Made by a program: the position numbers and the translations under genes. From the IMG/VR virus record IMGVR_UViG_3300017783_000015, positions 1 to 64,000 of that record: a DNA stretch of 64,000 nucleotides; one strand, 5' to 3'. The notes beneath the pieces were generated by a model. That model did not search any database, was not told the origin of the DNA, and saw only the letters and a program-made list of their open reading frames with translations. Source of the stretch: a virus. Below, one piece after another: positions 16,907 to 23,543 of this stretch. The number at the start of each line of letters is the position of its first letter. Positions within the stretch are counted from its first letter, which is position 1.

Positions 16907-17174
16907 TTTCTACAAAGTTTTCTGCTCTTGCTATTTTTTCTAAGTCTGGTGCAAGTCCCAGCGCGGATGATACACTCATATCTATTTTAATCATATCATT
17001 GTTCATAACTTTGATACGAGTAATTAACATCTTAGAGATTCCTCGAACTTCTTCTGTATCTCCAACAACGTCATCCATAATCTTTCTTATGATGAGAAAT
17101 ATAAAACCACCCATAAACAGTGCTGCAGCGATAGGTGCTCCAACTTGTCCGATTACGTCAAATATCTCACTCAT
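16878..17174 (-). CDS. Small membrane protein with coiled coil
   Basis: A 98-residue protein starting MSEIFDVIGQVGAP. Residues about 12-30 (IAAALFMGGFIFLIIRK) are a membrane segment, followed by a helical part with TRIKVMNNDMIKIDMSV. It is a paralogue of the protein at 16643-16906 and overlaps it by 29 bases. Confidence 0.65.
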   Translation of the reverse strand: MSEIFDVIGQVGAPIAAALFMGGFIFLIIRKIMDDVVGDTEEVRGISKMLITRIKVMNNDMIKIDMSVSSALGLAPDLEKIARAENFVESGSIDARRD

Positions 17175-17410
17175 AAGTACTTAATCATTTCTTGATTGAT
17201 TGCCATACATCCAAACATGCCAAATAGTACAGTAACCTGTATAATACTTGCATAAGTAATTTGTCTCATTGGATGCATATCTGTTAACTTCTCTATCATG
17301 CTTTCTGATGGCGATAGGTTAACTATTTGTAATGCTTTCCTAGAAGCCGATGCTTTCTCCGCATCCACATCTATATGTTTCTTTTGGGTTGTTAAATCTG
17401 AATTCTTCAT
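17171..17410 (-). CDS. Small protein with C-terminal membrane helix
   Basis: A 79-residue protein with a polar N-terminus and a membrane helix near the end (ITYASIIQVTVLFGMFGCMA). The chosen start lies inside the iscA-like gene (71-base overlap); an internal Met about 38 codons later is an alternative. It overlaps the next gene by 4 bases. Confidence 0.55.
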   Translation of the reverse strand: MKNSDLTTQKKHIDVDAEKASASRKALQIVNLSPSESMIEKLTDMHPMRQITYASIIQVTVLFGMFGCMAINQEMIKYL

Positions 17411-17657
17411 TTAGTCCGTCCGTGTGCCAATCAATAGTCATGCCTTCTAAATAAGGCGCAGAGTTAGGGTCTACCCTAAATCTAATCTTGCCCCAATCTA
17501 TTACCAGATCATCTGAATAATTTTTAGGGTTAAAAGCAAAAAGATACTCCATACCACCGCAGCCACCCCCAGTAATACCAAGTCTAAAAACAAAGTTGTC
17601 TTCTGCGCTCGCTTTCTGTATAAGTTTAGTATACGCCTCATTAGTAATTTCTATCAT
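17340..17657 (-). CDS. iscA: IscA/HesB-type iron-sulfur carrier
   Basis: A 105-residue A-type carrier. The family's three cysteines are present: one in TGGGCGGMEY near residue 33 and the pair in YRCGCGESIGF at the C-terminus. A-type carriers take iron-sulfur clusters from the scaffold to target enzymes. HesB-like genes are known in marine phages. It directly follows iscU, so the phage brings scaffold and carrier together. Possible client proteins in this window are the radical SAM enzyme at 43692 or host proteins. Confidence 0.9.
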   Translation of the reverse strand: MIEITNEAYTKLIQKASAEDNFVFRLGITGGGCGGMEYLFAFNPKNYSDDLVIDWGKIRFRVDPNSAPYLEGMTIDWHTDGLNEEFRFNNPKETYRCGCGESIGF

Positions 17658-17731
17658 CTATCTAATTTAAATAGTCTCCAAACATTTTGTATTCTGCTTG
17701 CTTTCATAAATTTGTGTATTTTTCTGAACAT
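17654..17731 (-). CDS. Tiny basic peptide between iscU and iscA
   Basis: A 25-codon ORF (MFRKIHKFMKASRI start) with a strong ribosome site GGGAGGAT four bases before its ATG. It overlaps the end of iscU and the start of iscA, so it may act mainly to couple their translation. Confidence 0.35.
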   Translation of the reverse strand: MFRKIHKFMKASRIQNVWRLFKLDR

Positions 17732-18120
17732 TTATCCTCCCAGTTCTGAATAGCCTTTCTTATTGCGTCTTCGGCTAGAACTGAGCAGTGAATCTTTATT
17801 GGCGGCAACTGTAGTGCCTCGGCAATATCTTTGTTCTTAATTTCTTTTGCTTCTTCTATAGTAAGTCCTTTTAACATATCTACAAACATTGTAGAAGACG
17901 CGATAGCTGAACCGCATCCATATGTTTTAAATTTTACATCAATGATTTTTTCTTGTTCGTCAAGTTTAAGTTGTAACTTCATGACATCACCACAAGCGGG
18001 TGCTCCTGTCATTCCTGTAGCTATATCGGGGTCGTTCGGGTCAAAACGGCCTACGCTAAATTGCTTAGGACTGTTCAGTACTCCTTCGAACCTTTCGATA
18101 ACTTCTTTACTATATGCCAA
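17704..18120 (-). CDS. iscU: IscU iron-sulfur cluster scaffold
   Basis: A 138-residue protein that follows proteobacterial IscU closely: TGMTGAPACGDVMKLQLK carries the first Cys and the Asp, TYGCGSAIASS the second Cys, and LPPIKIHCSVLAEDAIRKAI the His and third Cys together with the chaperone-binding LPPxK. All cluster ligands are intact. The level of likeness suggests recent or well-conserved capture from a proteobacterial host. No cysteine desulfurase is in the window, so host IscS must supply sulfur. Confidence 0.93.
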   Translation of the reverse strand: MAYSKEVIERFEGVLNSPKQFSVGRFDPNDPDIATGMTGAPACGDVMKLQLKLDEQEKIIDVKFKTYGCGSAIASSTMFVDMLKGLTIEEAKEIKNKDIAEALQLPPIKIHCSVLAEDAIRKAIQNWEDKCSEKYTNL

Positions 18121-18304
18121 TTTTCTTTATACCAAATACATAGTTTTCAGCTGCATCTTCTGCATACGCTTCACTATGTCCTTTGTAAAATTCGGTAGCT
18201 ACTAATACACCCTCTGGGTTGTAGAATCTAGCACCAAATACTCCTTTGTCTACGATTGTGTCGGCTCGTAGATTGCCACTCATGTACGTTGATAGTTCTT
18301 GCAT
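18110..18304 (-). CDS. Small hypothetical protein upstream of iscU
   Basis: A protein of 64 residues starting MQELSTYMSG, with a small beta-rich part (VFGARFYNPEGVLVATEFY) and a helix. The chosen ATG has GAGGAAA six bases upstream; an ATG four codons earlier also exists. It overlaps iscU by 11 bases. No family recognised. Confidence 0.6.
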   Translation of the reverse strand: MQELSTYMSGNLRADTIVDKGVFGARFYNPEGVLVATEFYKGHSEAYAEDAAENYVFGIKKIGI

Positions 18305-18319
18305 TTTTTTCCTCATATT

Positions 18320-18772
18320 TTATTTCAACAACTTCTCCATCAGTTTGCCATAGTTGCCTTGCCCGAAAGGGAGTTCGTTGATCTGTACATTTGTCTGATT
18401 TTTGACATTTGAGGTTTTTGCTTTTTCTAGTTCTGCCATAGCTTTGATTTCATCCATACGCATTTTGTGTGCCATTTGTATTAAATCCGCTAGGTCTTTG
18501 TTAGTATAAATTTGAGATTCTTCGCTCTCTTCTAGTTTGCGCTCAATAATATCGTCAAGTGTGTTTGCTAATTTAAAACGATTTCTGTAACCTGTATCTA
18601 GATACACTTGATCGATGTACGCTTTGATTTCCCGTTTTCCTAAAAATTCTTGCACGGTGTTTTCATCTATTTTCATTCTGGCGCACACGGCTGGTATGCT
18701 TCCTAATTCTAGATAGTTGTTCGCTATTTCAAGCCCTTCTGGACTCATCTTGGTTACAATTTCATTTTTCAT
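18320..18772 (-). CDS. Terminase small subunit-like or other HTH protein, leaderless
   Basis: A 150-residue protein starting MKNEIVTKMSPEGLEIANNY. An N-terminal helix-turn-helix (LELGSIPAVCARMKIDENTV) is followed by a long helical part, as in many small terminase subunits, but sequence evidence is thin. The ATG lies exactly 6 bases after a perfect TATAAT, so the mRNA should start at the ATG. An upstream in-frame extension exists but would span the promoter. Confidence 0.6.
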   Translation of the reverse strand: MKNEIVTKMSPEGLEIANNYLELGSIPAVCARMKIDENTVQEFLGKREIKAYIDQVYLDTGYRNRFKLANTLDDIIERKLEESEESQIYTNKDLADLIQMAHKMRMDEIKAMAELEKAKTSNVKNQTNVQINELPFGQGNYGKLMEKLLK

Positions 18773-18778
18773 ATTTTG

Positions 18779-18807
18779 ATTATACCAAATTTTAATCCTC
18801 GTGTCAA
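18779..18807 (-). promoter_or_regulatory. Sigma-70-type promoter, leftward, leaderless output
   Basis: TTGACA, 17 bp, TATAAT with AAAATACTTC upstream. The start codon of the 18320-18772 gene is 6 bases beyond TATAAT. This is the likely main promoter of the IscU-curli-cyclase operon. Confidence 0.85.
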
Positions 18808-18888
18808 GAAGTATTTTCGTATGCATCGTCACGATGCTCTGTGCGCGTCTTTTTACTCTTTTCCAAAAAATCCAAAAGTCGTACGCGC

Positions 18889-18934
18889 AGGGGGGTGTGG
18901 GCGAGACAGGGGAGCAAGGTCTACTAACCCCCCT
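18889..18934. repeat. G-rich inverted repeat
   Basis: AGGGGGGT at 18889-18896 is matched by ACCCCCCT at 18927-18934. The G-tract is striking in this AT-rich genome; similar GC-rich stretches occur at 22810 and 23392. It sits between two leftward transcription units and may stop or stall transcription, though no T-run follows. Confidence 0.5.
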
Positions 18935-18944
18935 ATCATATATG

Positions 18945-19127
18945 CTAGACTGTGTCAACTGTTCTTTCAAGAAAACTGCCAAAGGGCGATTCTTGAAGGC
19001 TCACTACTTGACATCTATTATCAAATCTTTTCTTTTGCTCATCACAGATTTTTTCTGCTATTGCTTTTGCTTCTTCGTCATTCTCACACCAAATATTTAA
19101 TGAGAATTCTACTCTATATCTTTCCAT
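18945..19127 (-). CDS. Small hypothetical protein
   Basis: A 60-residue protein (MERYRVEFSLNIWCENDEEA) with a strand-helix-strand layout of a short ferredoxin-like part. A good ribosome site (GGAGGG) precedes it. It follows the leaderless gene to its right in the same transcript. Confidence 0.6.
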   Translation of the reverse strand: MERYRVEFSLNIWCENDEEAKAIAEKICDEQKKRFDNRCQVVSLQESPFGSFLERTVDTV

Positions 19128-19128
19128 A

Positions 19129-19266
19129 TTATTTGCCCTCCAATTTAATTTTTAGCTTATGGATTCTATTTGAAATATTGAAATACATTTTTGAGCCAAC
19201 TCTAACTTGCTTTCTAGCTTTGAGCCAAACTTGAATTTCCCTTTCCATTTCTTTTTTCGTTTTCAT
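19129..19266 (-). CDS. Small basic leaderless protein
   Basis: A 45-residue ORF starting MKTKKEMEREIQVWLKARK, basic and helical. Its ATG is 6 bases after TATAAT of the promoter at 19273-19301, so the mRNA lacks a leader. No function can be given. Confidence 0.5.
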   Translation of the reverse strand: MKTKKEMEREIQVWLKARKQVRVGSKMYFNISNRIHKLKIKLEGK

Positions 19267-19272
19267 AATATA

Positions 19273-19301
19273 ATTATACACTCCTTATTTTAAATTTGCA
19301 A
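19273..19301 (-). promoter_or_regulatory. Leftward promoter, leaderless output
   Basis: TTGCAA, 17 bp, TATAAT on the minus strand. It lacks the AAAATAGTTC block. The ATG of the small basic gene is 6 bases further on. Confidence 0.65.
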
Positions 19302-19327
19302 ATCTTTTTTTCTTAAAAACTTGAACA

Positions 19328-19392
19328 TGGTTTAAAATTTGTTTACCCTTCGGGTTAATCTAAACTTGTTTAGATAAACAAATTTTAAACCA
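19328..19392. repeat. T-shaped inverted repeat, left copy
   Basis: Outer arms GGTTTAAAATTTG (19329-19341) and CAAATTTTAAACC (19379-19391) pair perfectly. Between them are two small hairpins: ACCC-TTC-GGGT (19345-19355) and ATCTAAAC-TT-GTTTAGAT (19358-19375). An inverted copy lies at 22051-22109, with the outer arms identical and the inner hairpins altered but still paired. Confidence 0.85.
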
Positions 19393-19404
19393 CGAACGCC
19401 TTTT

Positions 19405-19478
19405 TGTCAACTTTTGTGACAGATTATTTTTCGGGTTTCTCATACACGATTTTAGCAAAAATGTCAAATTTTGTGACA
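19405..19478. promoter_or_regulatory. Two operator-like dyads
   Basis: TGTCAACTTTTGTGACA (19405-19421) and TGTCAAATTTTGTGACA (19462-19478) differ at one base and each is a TGTCA-N7-TGACA dyad. They sit upstream of the promoter at 19508-19536 and look like repressor or activator sites. Confidence 0.6.
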
Positions 19479-19507
19479 GAATTTTTTGCGAACTTTTGAG
19501 AAATGTT

Positions 19508-19536
19508 TTGCAAACTTTAGAGAAAAGATTTATAAT
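19508..19536 (+). promoter_or_regulatory. Promoter of the island genes
   Basis: TTGCAA, 17 bp, TATAAT, about 40 bases before the first island ORF and just after the two dyads. Confidence 0.65.
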
Positions 19537-19574
19537 TTATATATTGTTAATAATTAAATGGAGACAATATAAGA

Positions 19575-19646
19575 ATGGAAATATTTTTAATACCTATGGG
19601 ACTGCTAATACTAGCAATCGGATTTATGATTAATGGGGGAAGATAA
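19575..19646 (+). CDS. Tiny hydrophobic peptide
   Basis: A 23-residue ORF, almost all membrane helix (FLIPMGLLILAIGFMI), with GGAGA upstream and a TAATG overlap with the next gene. Likely a small membrane peptide. Confidence 0.5.
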   Translation: MEIFLIPMGLLILAIGFMINGGR

Positions 19647-19861
19647 TGCACGATAAATTATACATGCACTTACTGAAAGCCAAACATCAAGCCGAGAAAG
19701 AAAGGCTAGAAGTTAAGCAAAAACTAGACCTATTCAGAAAAGCGAATAGACATGCTAAACTTACTAAAGCGATAGGCTCAGAATATAAACAATTCGAGAA
19801 ACAAATCAATTCATATAATGGGTTGATTCGTGGACTGAAAGAAAGACTAAAACAAGGTTAA
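19646..19861 (+). CDS. Small coiled-coil protein
   Basis: A 71-residue highly charged helical protein (AKHQAEKERLEVKQKLDLF). A GGGGGA ribosome site precedes the ATG, which overlaps the previous stop. Function unknown. Confidence 0.65.
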   Translation: MHDKLYMHLLKAKHQAEKERLEVKQKLDLFRKANRHAKLTKAIGSEYKQFEKQINSYNGLIRGLKERLKQG

Positions 19862-19905
19862 AGATGTTGACCTTTAGCAACAACATCACAAATGGAGAAA
19901 ATATT

Positions 19906-20076
19906 ATGGTAGATAAACCAAAATATTATGAAGATATGACTAAATCAGAAATGGTAAAAATCATATCTGAATCAACAGGGATTAAACTCCCAGCACTCGA
20001 AAGAGCAACGAAGATTGATATTTCTAATATAGCGAAAGCGTTAAAAGTATCGGCAAATTATAAGGGGGCGAATTAA
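19906..20076 (+). CDS. Small protein with the SELV-type C-terminal domain
   Basis: A 56-residue protein. Its main part (MTKSEMVKIISESTGIKLPA and on) resembles the C-terminal domain of the HTH protein at 23603-23914 (SELVAQLEAHFGIELPTLVK). It may bind or modulate that protein family. The ATG has GGAG upstream and the stop overlaps the next start. Confidence 0.6.
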   Translation: MVDKPKYYEDMTKSEMVKIISESTGIKLPALERATKIDISNIAKALKVSANYKGAN

Positions 20077-20957
20077 TGTCACCTCATAGCACGAGGGCAA
20101 CGCATACTATTGTATGCGTTGTCGATACTGAAACAACTTTTATCAATGAAACGCCTAGAATGGTTTATCATTTTGGGGCGACCTTTGGAGACATTGAGCA
20201 AGAGAATTCTTTTAATGTTGTTAAAATGGATTATTATGTTAAGGAAGTTATCGAAGATTTATCTTTATTCTTACATCAGAATAAAGAGGGGCATAACTTT
20301 GGATATAATAAATCTATGGCTAGAGCATTAAAAGACGCTATTAACAATCCTCATAAGGTTAAGAAATGGAAAGATATAATAAAAGAATGGCAAGACTATT
20401 TACACGCTATGAATGTTCAATATCTTACATCTTATAATTTCAATTTTGATATTGGCACAGATTCAAGCGAAATTGCCACCATTAGAAAAACACATCAACA
20501 GCTAACAGATAAGACTTTTTTCTTACCTCGTAATGTTGATTATTGTTGCTTAATGGATATAGGGGCAACTTTGTTTATGAATAGAAATTATCTTAATTGG
20601 GTTAATTCCTTAGATGAGAATGAAAAGAATCAGATGACTACAGAAAAAGGAAATTTATCTTATTCGGCTCAATCTTGTATGCGATACATAAACCGAGATT
20701 TATGGTATCAAGAACAACATACAGCATTAAGGGATTCATTACTTGAATTTCAATTATTCGCACATTTTTGGGGTAAATGGAAATCAATAATAAAAAAAGA
20801 GTTTGTTAATAATGTAAATACTCCCTCGTGGCAACATCTTAAAAAGGGTTATTCGGCAACGAAAAAACGCCAATTAAGAAAAGGGATTAAATCGAAAAAG
20901 GTTGCTAAAAAGAAAATGCAAATACAAACCGAGCTAAACTTACAAGGGGGTAAATAA
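20076..20957 (+). CDS. DnaQ-like exonuclease-fold protein
   Basis: A 293-residue protein whose N-terminus has VVDTETTF, the D-x-E-T motif of DEDD 3'-5' exonucleases, and later YLTSYNFNFDIG, which fits the second motif. The third motif is not clear. The C-terminal 40 residues are strongly basic (KKGYSATKKRQLRKGIKSKK), suggesting nucleic-acid binding. It may degrade host or phage nucleic acid. Ribosome site AAGGGGG. Confidence 0.65.
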   Translation: MSPHSTRATHTIVCVVDTETTFINETPRMVYHFGATFGDIEQENSFNVVKMDYYVKEVIEDLSLFLHQNKEGHNFGYNKSMARALKDAINNPHKVKKWKDIIKEWQDYLHAMNVQYLTSYNFNFDIGTDSSEIATIRKTHQQLTDKTFFLPRNVDYCCLMDIGATLFMNRNYLNWVNSLDENEKNQMTTEKGNLSYSAQSCMRYINRDLWYQEQHTALRDSLLEFQLFAHFWGKWKSIIKKEFVNNVNTPSWQHLKKGYSATKKRQLRKGIKSKKVAKKKMQIQTELNLQGGK

Positions 20958-21133
20958 TGGCTAAACAATTAGAATTAAATTTTGATCCAAAATCGGCAAT
21001 GGTTAAGGAAATAGAAAAAGATGTTCCAGACTTTAAAAAGAATGGATTTAAAACAAGGGACGAATATTTGGTTGCTTGTGAATTTGATAGATGTGCAAGG
21101 CACATGGAACAAATGAAAGGGGGTAAAAAATGA
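20957..21133 (+). CDS. Small charged protein
   Basis: A 58-residue ORF (MAKQLELNFDPKSAMVKEIE) with an AAGGGGG ribosome site. The opening resembles the short QLELNF tags seen on replication-associated proteins; the previous gene also ends with a QTELNL tag. Function unknown. Confidence 0.6.
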   Translation: MAKQLELNFDPKSAMVKEIEKDVPDFKKNGFKTRDEYLVACEFDRCARHMEQMKGGKK

Positions 21134-21384
21134 GATATATGTCAGAATTTGAAAGGCACGATAGAAAACTTAGAAAGATTAAAAATTGGTTAACTGTATT
21201 AGCTATGCTTTTAATTTTTATAGGATTGCAAGGGTTTTTACCCTTGCCACGCCTTGAATCTACATTTTTCATATTTACAGGTAATGCCTGTATTTTTTGG
21301 GTTGCTATGGTAGATGAAGATAAAAGATTATTTCTTTTTACTTTGTTGATGATAATTGCACAAATTTCTAGGGTGGCATTATGA
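21130..21384 (+). CDS. Three-helix small membrane protein
   Basis: An 84-residue protein with membrane helices at about 18-35, 45-60 and 65-83 after a charged N-terminus (FERHDRKLRKIKN). Ribosome site AAAGGGGG; start overlaps the previous stop and the stop overlaps the next start. Confidence 0.65.
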   Translation: MRYMSEFERHDRKLRKIKNWLTVLAMLLIFIGLQGFLPLPRLESTFFIFTGNACIFWVAMVDEDKRLFLFTLLMIIAQISRVAL

Positions 21385-21923
21385 CTTTTAGAGGAATGAA
21401 AGCGTATCTATATCTTAAACTTATAACTCGATTTTGTGATAGACTTTTTAATATAAATCAGAAAATCAGAATTTATGATTTAGATGGAACTATAATAGAT
21501 TCGAGCCACCGAGCAAAGCATAATGAATATGGAAAATTAGATTTAGACCATTGGAAAGAAAACAATACTAAAGAAAATATTTTTAAAGATGATTTGCTTC
21601 CTATGTATTGGCAACTCGTAGCCGATTATAAGAATGGCGATTATATTATTTTATGCACAGCTAGAGAAATGGGAAAATGGGATTTAGAATATTTGCATAC
21701 AATGGGTATTTATTACGATAAAATTTTATGTAGAAATGAAAATGAAAATACTGCCGATTGGAAATTAAAAAGGCGTTTACTAAATCCATATTTTAATTTG
21801 AAGCCATTTAGAAATATACAAAAATATTTCTATGATGATAACGATTCTAACCTTTTAGCCATTGGCGATATGGGGGCGACTTGTTGCAACGCTAAAGAAT
21901 GGAATAACAAATTTAGCAAATAG
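21381..21923 (+). CDS. HAD-superfamily phosphatase-like protein
   Basis: A 180-residue protein with IRIYDLDGTIIDSSHR near residue 29 (the D-x-D-G-T nucleophile motif), IILCTAREMGKWDLEYLHTM (motif II Thr) and a late YDDNDSNLLAIG for the acidic motif. It has the size of 5'-nucleotidase or polynucleotide-phosphatase-type HAD proteins. In phages such enzymes can repair RNA or DNA 3' ends or recycle nucleotides. It is the last island gene. Confidence 0.8.
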   Translation: MTFRGMKAYLYLKLITRFCDRLFNINQKIRIYDLDGTIIDSSHRAKHNEYGKLDLDHWKENNTKENIFKDDLLPMYWQLVADYKNGDYIILCTAREMGKWDLEYLHTMGIYYDKILCRNENENTADWKLKRRLLNPYFNLKPFRNIQKYFYDDNDSNLLAIGDMGATCCNAKEWNNKFSK

Positions 21924-22021
21924 AAAGGGGGAACAGGGGCGAGAAATCGCCCCACTTTTTTTTTTCAAAAAAAGACTTGACTTTTACCCCAAAATCCTGT
22001 AAAAAAATCCACAAAAAAACT

Positions 22022-22037
22022 TGTCACAAAACTTGAC
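22022..22037. promoter_or_regulatory. Operator-like dyad, inverted copy
   Basis: TGTCACAAAACTTGAC is the reverse complement of the pattern at 19405 and 19462 and lies just inside the right repeat, mirroring the left end. Confidence 0.5.
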
Positions 22038-22050
22038 TTTTTCTCGTGCG

Positions 22051-22109
22051 TGGTTTAAAATTTGTTTATCTAAACAGATAAACCCGAAGGGCTAGCAAAT
22101 TTTAAACCA
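22051..22109. repeat. T-shaped inverted repeat, right copy
   Basis: Outer arms GGTTTAAAATTTG (22052-22064) and CAAATTTTAAACC (22096-22108); inner hairpins TTTATCT-AAAC-AGATAAA (22065-22082) and CCC-GAA-GGG (22083-22091). It is the inverted partner of the copy at 19328-19392. Confidence 0.85.
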
Positions 22110-22313
22110 AGAACGATTTATCAACCTTCACAAATCCATAACACGAAACGCCAAAAATGTCAAGGGTTAATTTTCAAAAATTTTGTGATATAATCACTAG
22201 GTGAATTTACTTTATAAATATAGAATCGTCATGGAATTAATCAGAACTGTAATTCCTGTTATTATGGTCATATTACAGGGCATAATTATTTTTAAATTAT
22301 TTTCATAAATCGC

Positions 22314-22342
22314 TTGACAATAGGGGCGAAATCGCCGATAAT
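22314..22342 (+). promoter_or_regulatory. Rightward promoter of a non-coding transcript
   Basis: TTGACA, 17 bp, GATAAT. No convincing gene follows; the product appears to be the structured RNA below. Confidence 0.7.
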
Positions 22343-22348
22343 ATTTAT

Positions 22349-22620
22349 ATTGATTGAGAGGGAAACAACCGAAAGGGAAACGAACTCGACAGACTAGGAA
22401 AGACAACAGAAACATAGACACAGAAACCCACTCTCTAAGAATCGAACTCGCAGAACTTCAACCACCTCCGAGACTGAGTCGCTGACAAGGTCAACAGGGA
22501 ATGAACTCAAAATCAAGACAGGCTAGGAAGTCTCGACCAACTAGCCGACCGAGAGGGAAAGGACTCATACTCCGAGATTATATCAAAAGAGATTGTTGGA
22601 CTTCCCCTCTCACTTTTTTT
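22349..22620 (+). ncRNA. Candidate structured RNA of about 270 nt
   Basis: A promoter precedes it and a T-run (22614-22620) ends it. GAGAGGG (22356-22362) can pair with CCCTCTC (22605-22611), closing the whole RNA just before the T-run. Internal stems include GGCTAG/CTAGCC (22521-22526 with 22541-22546) and TGAC-AAG-GTCA near 22482. Repeated GAACTCG/GGACTCA-like segments occur. A 141-codon rightward reading frame from 22501 looks non-coding. Confidence 0.55.
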
Positions 22621-22773
22621 CACCGATTTTTTCGGAGGACTGCCCCTGCCCGAGATTTGAGAAATCCTGACGCGCCCTGCGCCAACGCAGTGCAGTGTCG
22701 AAACGAAACGTGGTGCGGGTGCGCCAAAGGCAGTGCAGTAACGAAACGAGAGGTCTGCGCAGAGCGATCCGAC

Positions 22774-22782
22774 TTATCCACA
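22774..22782 (+). promoter_or_regulatory. DnaA box
   Basis: TTATCCACA is the exact consensus DnaA site. A near-match TTATCCCCA follows at 22785-22793. Confidence 0.6.
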
Positions 22783-22826
22783 GGTTATCCCCAAGTCTCT
22801 GTGGGTATCCCGCCCCCCACCCTATT

Positions 22827-22855
22827 ATTGTATCACACTTTGTCGCTCTTGTCAA
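22827..22855 (-). promoter_or_regulatory. Leftward promoter across the iteron region
   Basis: TTGACA, 17 bp, TACAAT on the minus strand. The transcript would cross the DnaA box and iterons and could act as a replication primer or antisense RNA to the 22349-22620 RNA. Confidence 0.55.
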
Positions 22856-22864
22856 GTCTTTTTG

Positions 22865-22891
22865 AAAATAAAAAACCCGCTTTCGCGGGTT
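22865..22891 (-). terminator. Intrinsic terminator of the 22898-23050 gene
   Basis: AACCCGC-GAAA-GCGGGTT on the minus strand, followed by a T-rich tract. It lies 7 bases after the stop codon. Confidence 0.9.
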
Positions 22892-22897
22892 CTGTGA

Positions 22898-23050
22898 TTA
22901 GGAACAGATGTCGATTAATCTTTTGATTGTTTCTGCATTCGCTCTCTCAAGACTGTTTAAGAAACCTTTGTCGGCTTTGATTACCACCTCTAATTCTGCA
23001 ACTAATGTTGCTTTAGTTTTTACAACTTTTTTCGCTTTTTCGTTTTTCAT
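22898..23050 (-). CDS. Small protein, C-terminal domain family of the HTH regulators
   Basis: A 50-residue protein (MKNEKAKKVVKTKATLVAEL) whose second half resembles the C-terminal domain of the 23603-23914 protein. The HTH part is absent. A GGAG site precedes the ATG, a promoter lies at 23076-23103 and a terminator follows, so it is a single-gene unit. It might act as a partner or decoy of the HTH paralogues. Confidence 0.7.
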   Translation of the reverse strand: MKNEKAKKVVKTKATLVAELEVVIKADKGFLNSLERANAETIKRLIDICS

Positions 23051-23075
23051 TTCGTTCTCCTTATTTATAGATATA

Positions 23076-23103
23076 ATTATACGCACATTTTCTAGGATAT
23101 CAA
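23076..23103 (-). promoter_or_regulatory. Leftward promoter
   Basis: TTGATA, 16 bp, TATAAT, with AAAATAGTTC upstream. Drives the small gene at 22898-23050. Confidence 0.75.
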
Positions 23104-23442
23104 GAACTATTTTACATTATTTTCAGAAATTACCACAAAACACCAAAAAACCCGCCCCAACTGCCTGAAAGCCCCTGTTTATGCGGGTTTCACGGGCACG
23201 CTCCGCGCCAAACGCCCAGTGCAGTATCGAAACGAAGTGCGAAAGTGAAGTGCCAAAGCGAAGTGCTAAAACGAACTAGTCTATAATTAGGTTATTTATA
23301 GTATATCATACATTTGGGCGGGTGTCAAGGGAATTTTGCACAAATTTGCGTTTTTTGCGACAAATCGCAACGAAGGTTGGTGGTTTCGCGTCCCGCCCCC
23401 CGAATCAAATGCTGATAAATTATAAATAAATCACATTTATTG

Positions 23443-23471
23443 TTGACACAAGTGATAAAAGCGAATATAAT
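23443..23471 (+). promoter_or_regulatory. Rightward promoter, long form of HTH gene
   Basis: TTGACA, 17 bp, TATAAT, followed by an AAAAAGGAGG ribosome site and an in-frame GTG at 23498. It lacks the AAAATAGTTC block. Confidence 0.8.
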
Positions 23472-23543
23472 ATATACATATTAAAAAGGAGGCAAAAGTG
23501 AAATACAAGAAAACAATCAAATCAAAGTTTTTTCATAAAATCC

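Larger units (their letters stand above)
19328..22109. mobile_element. Putative island bounded by T-shaped inverted repeats
   Basis: Two inverted copies of a 59-65 bp T-shaped hairpin bound 2.8 kb with seven small rightward genes. Inside, ribosome sites are mostly GGGGG-type (AAGGGGG), unlike the AAGGAG type used around it. TGTCA-N7-TGACA dyads lie just inside each end. No transposase or recombinase is present. It could be a captured element, a replication unit or a host-takeover module. Confidence 0.45.
22688..23275. repeat. Iteron-like repeats, possible replication origin
   Basis: The unit CAGTGCAGTATCGAAACGAA recurs at 22688-22710, 22731-22750 and 23217-23236, each preceded by a GCGCCAA-like block. 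The third copy continues into a run of GAAGTGC-type units up to 23275. A perfect DnaA box lies between copies two and three. The stretch is GC-richer than its surroundings and lies where gene direction changes. Confidence 0.5.

Noticed and set aside
19328-22109. Insertion sequence
   Set aside because: No transposase, recombinase or clear target-site duplication was found, so only a repeat-bounded island is claimed.
22501-22926. Open reading frame of 141 codons rightward
   Set aside because: It runs through the structured RNA, the T-run, the iterons and a terminator, has no good ribosome site and has an unnatural Cys/Arg/Pro-rich product.
23141-23280. CRISPR-like array
   Set aside because: The short GAAGTGC-type repeats are irregular and lack uniform spacers; iterons fit better.
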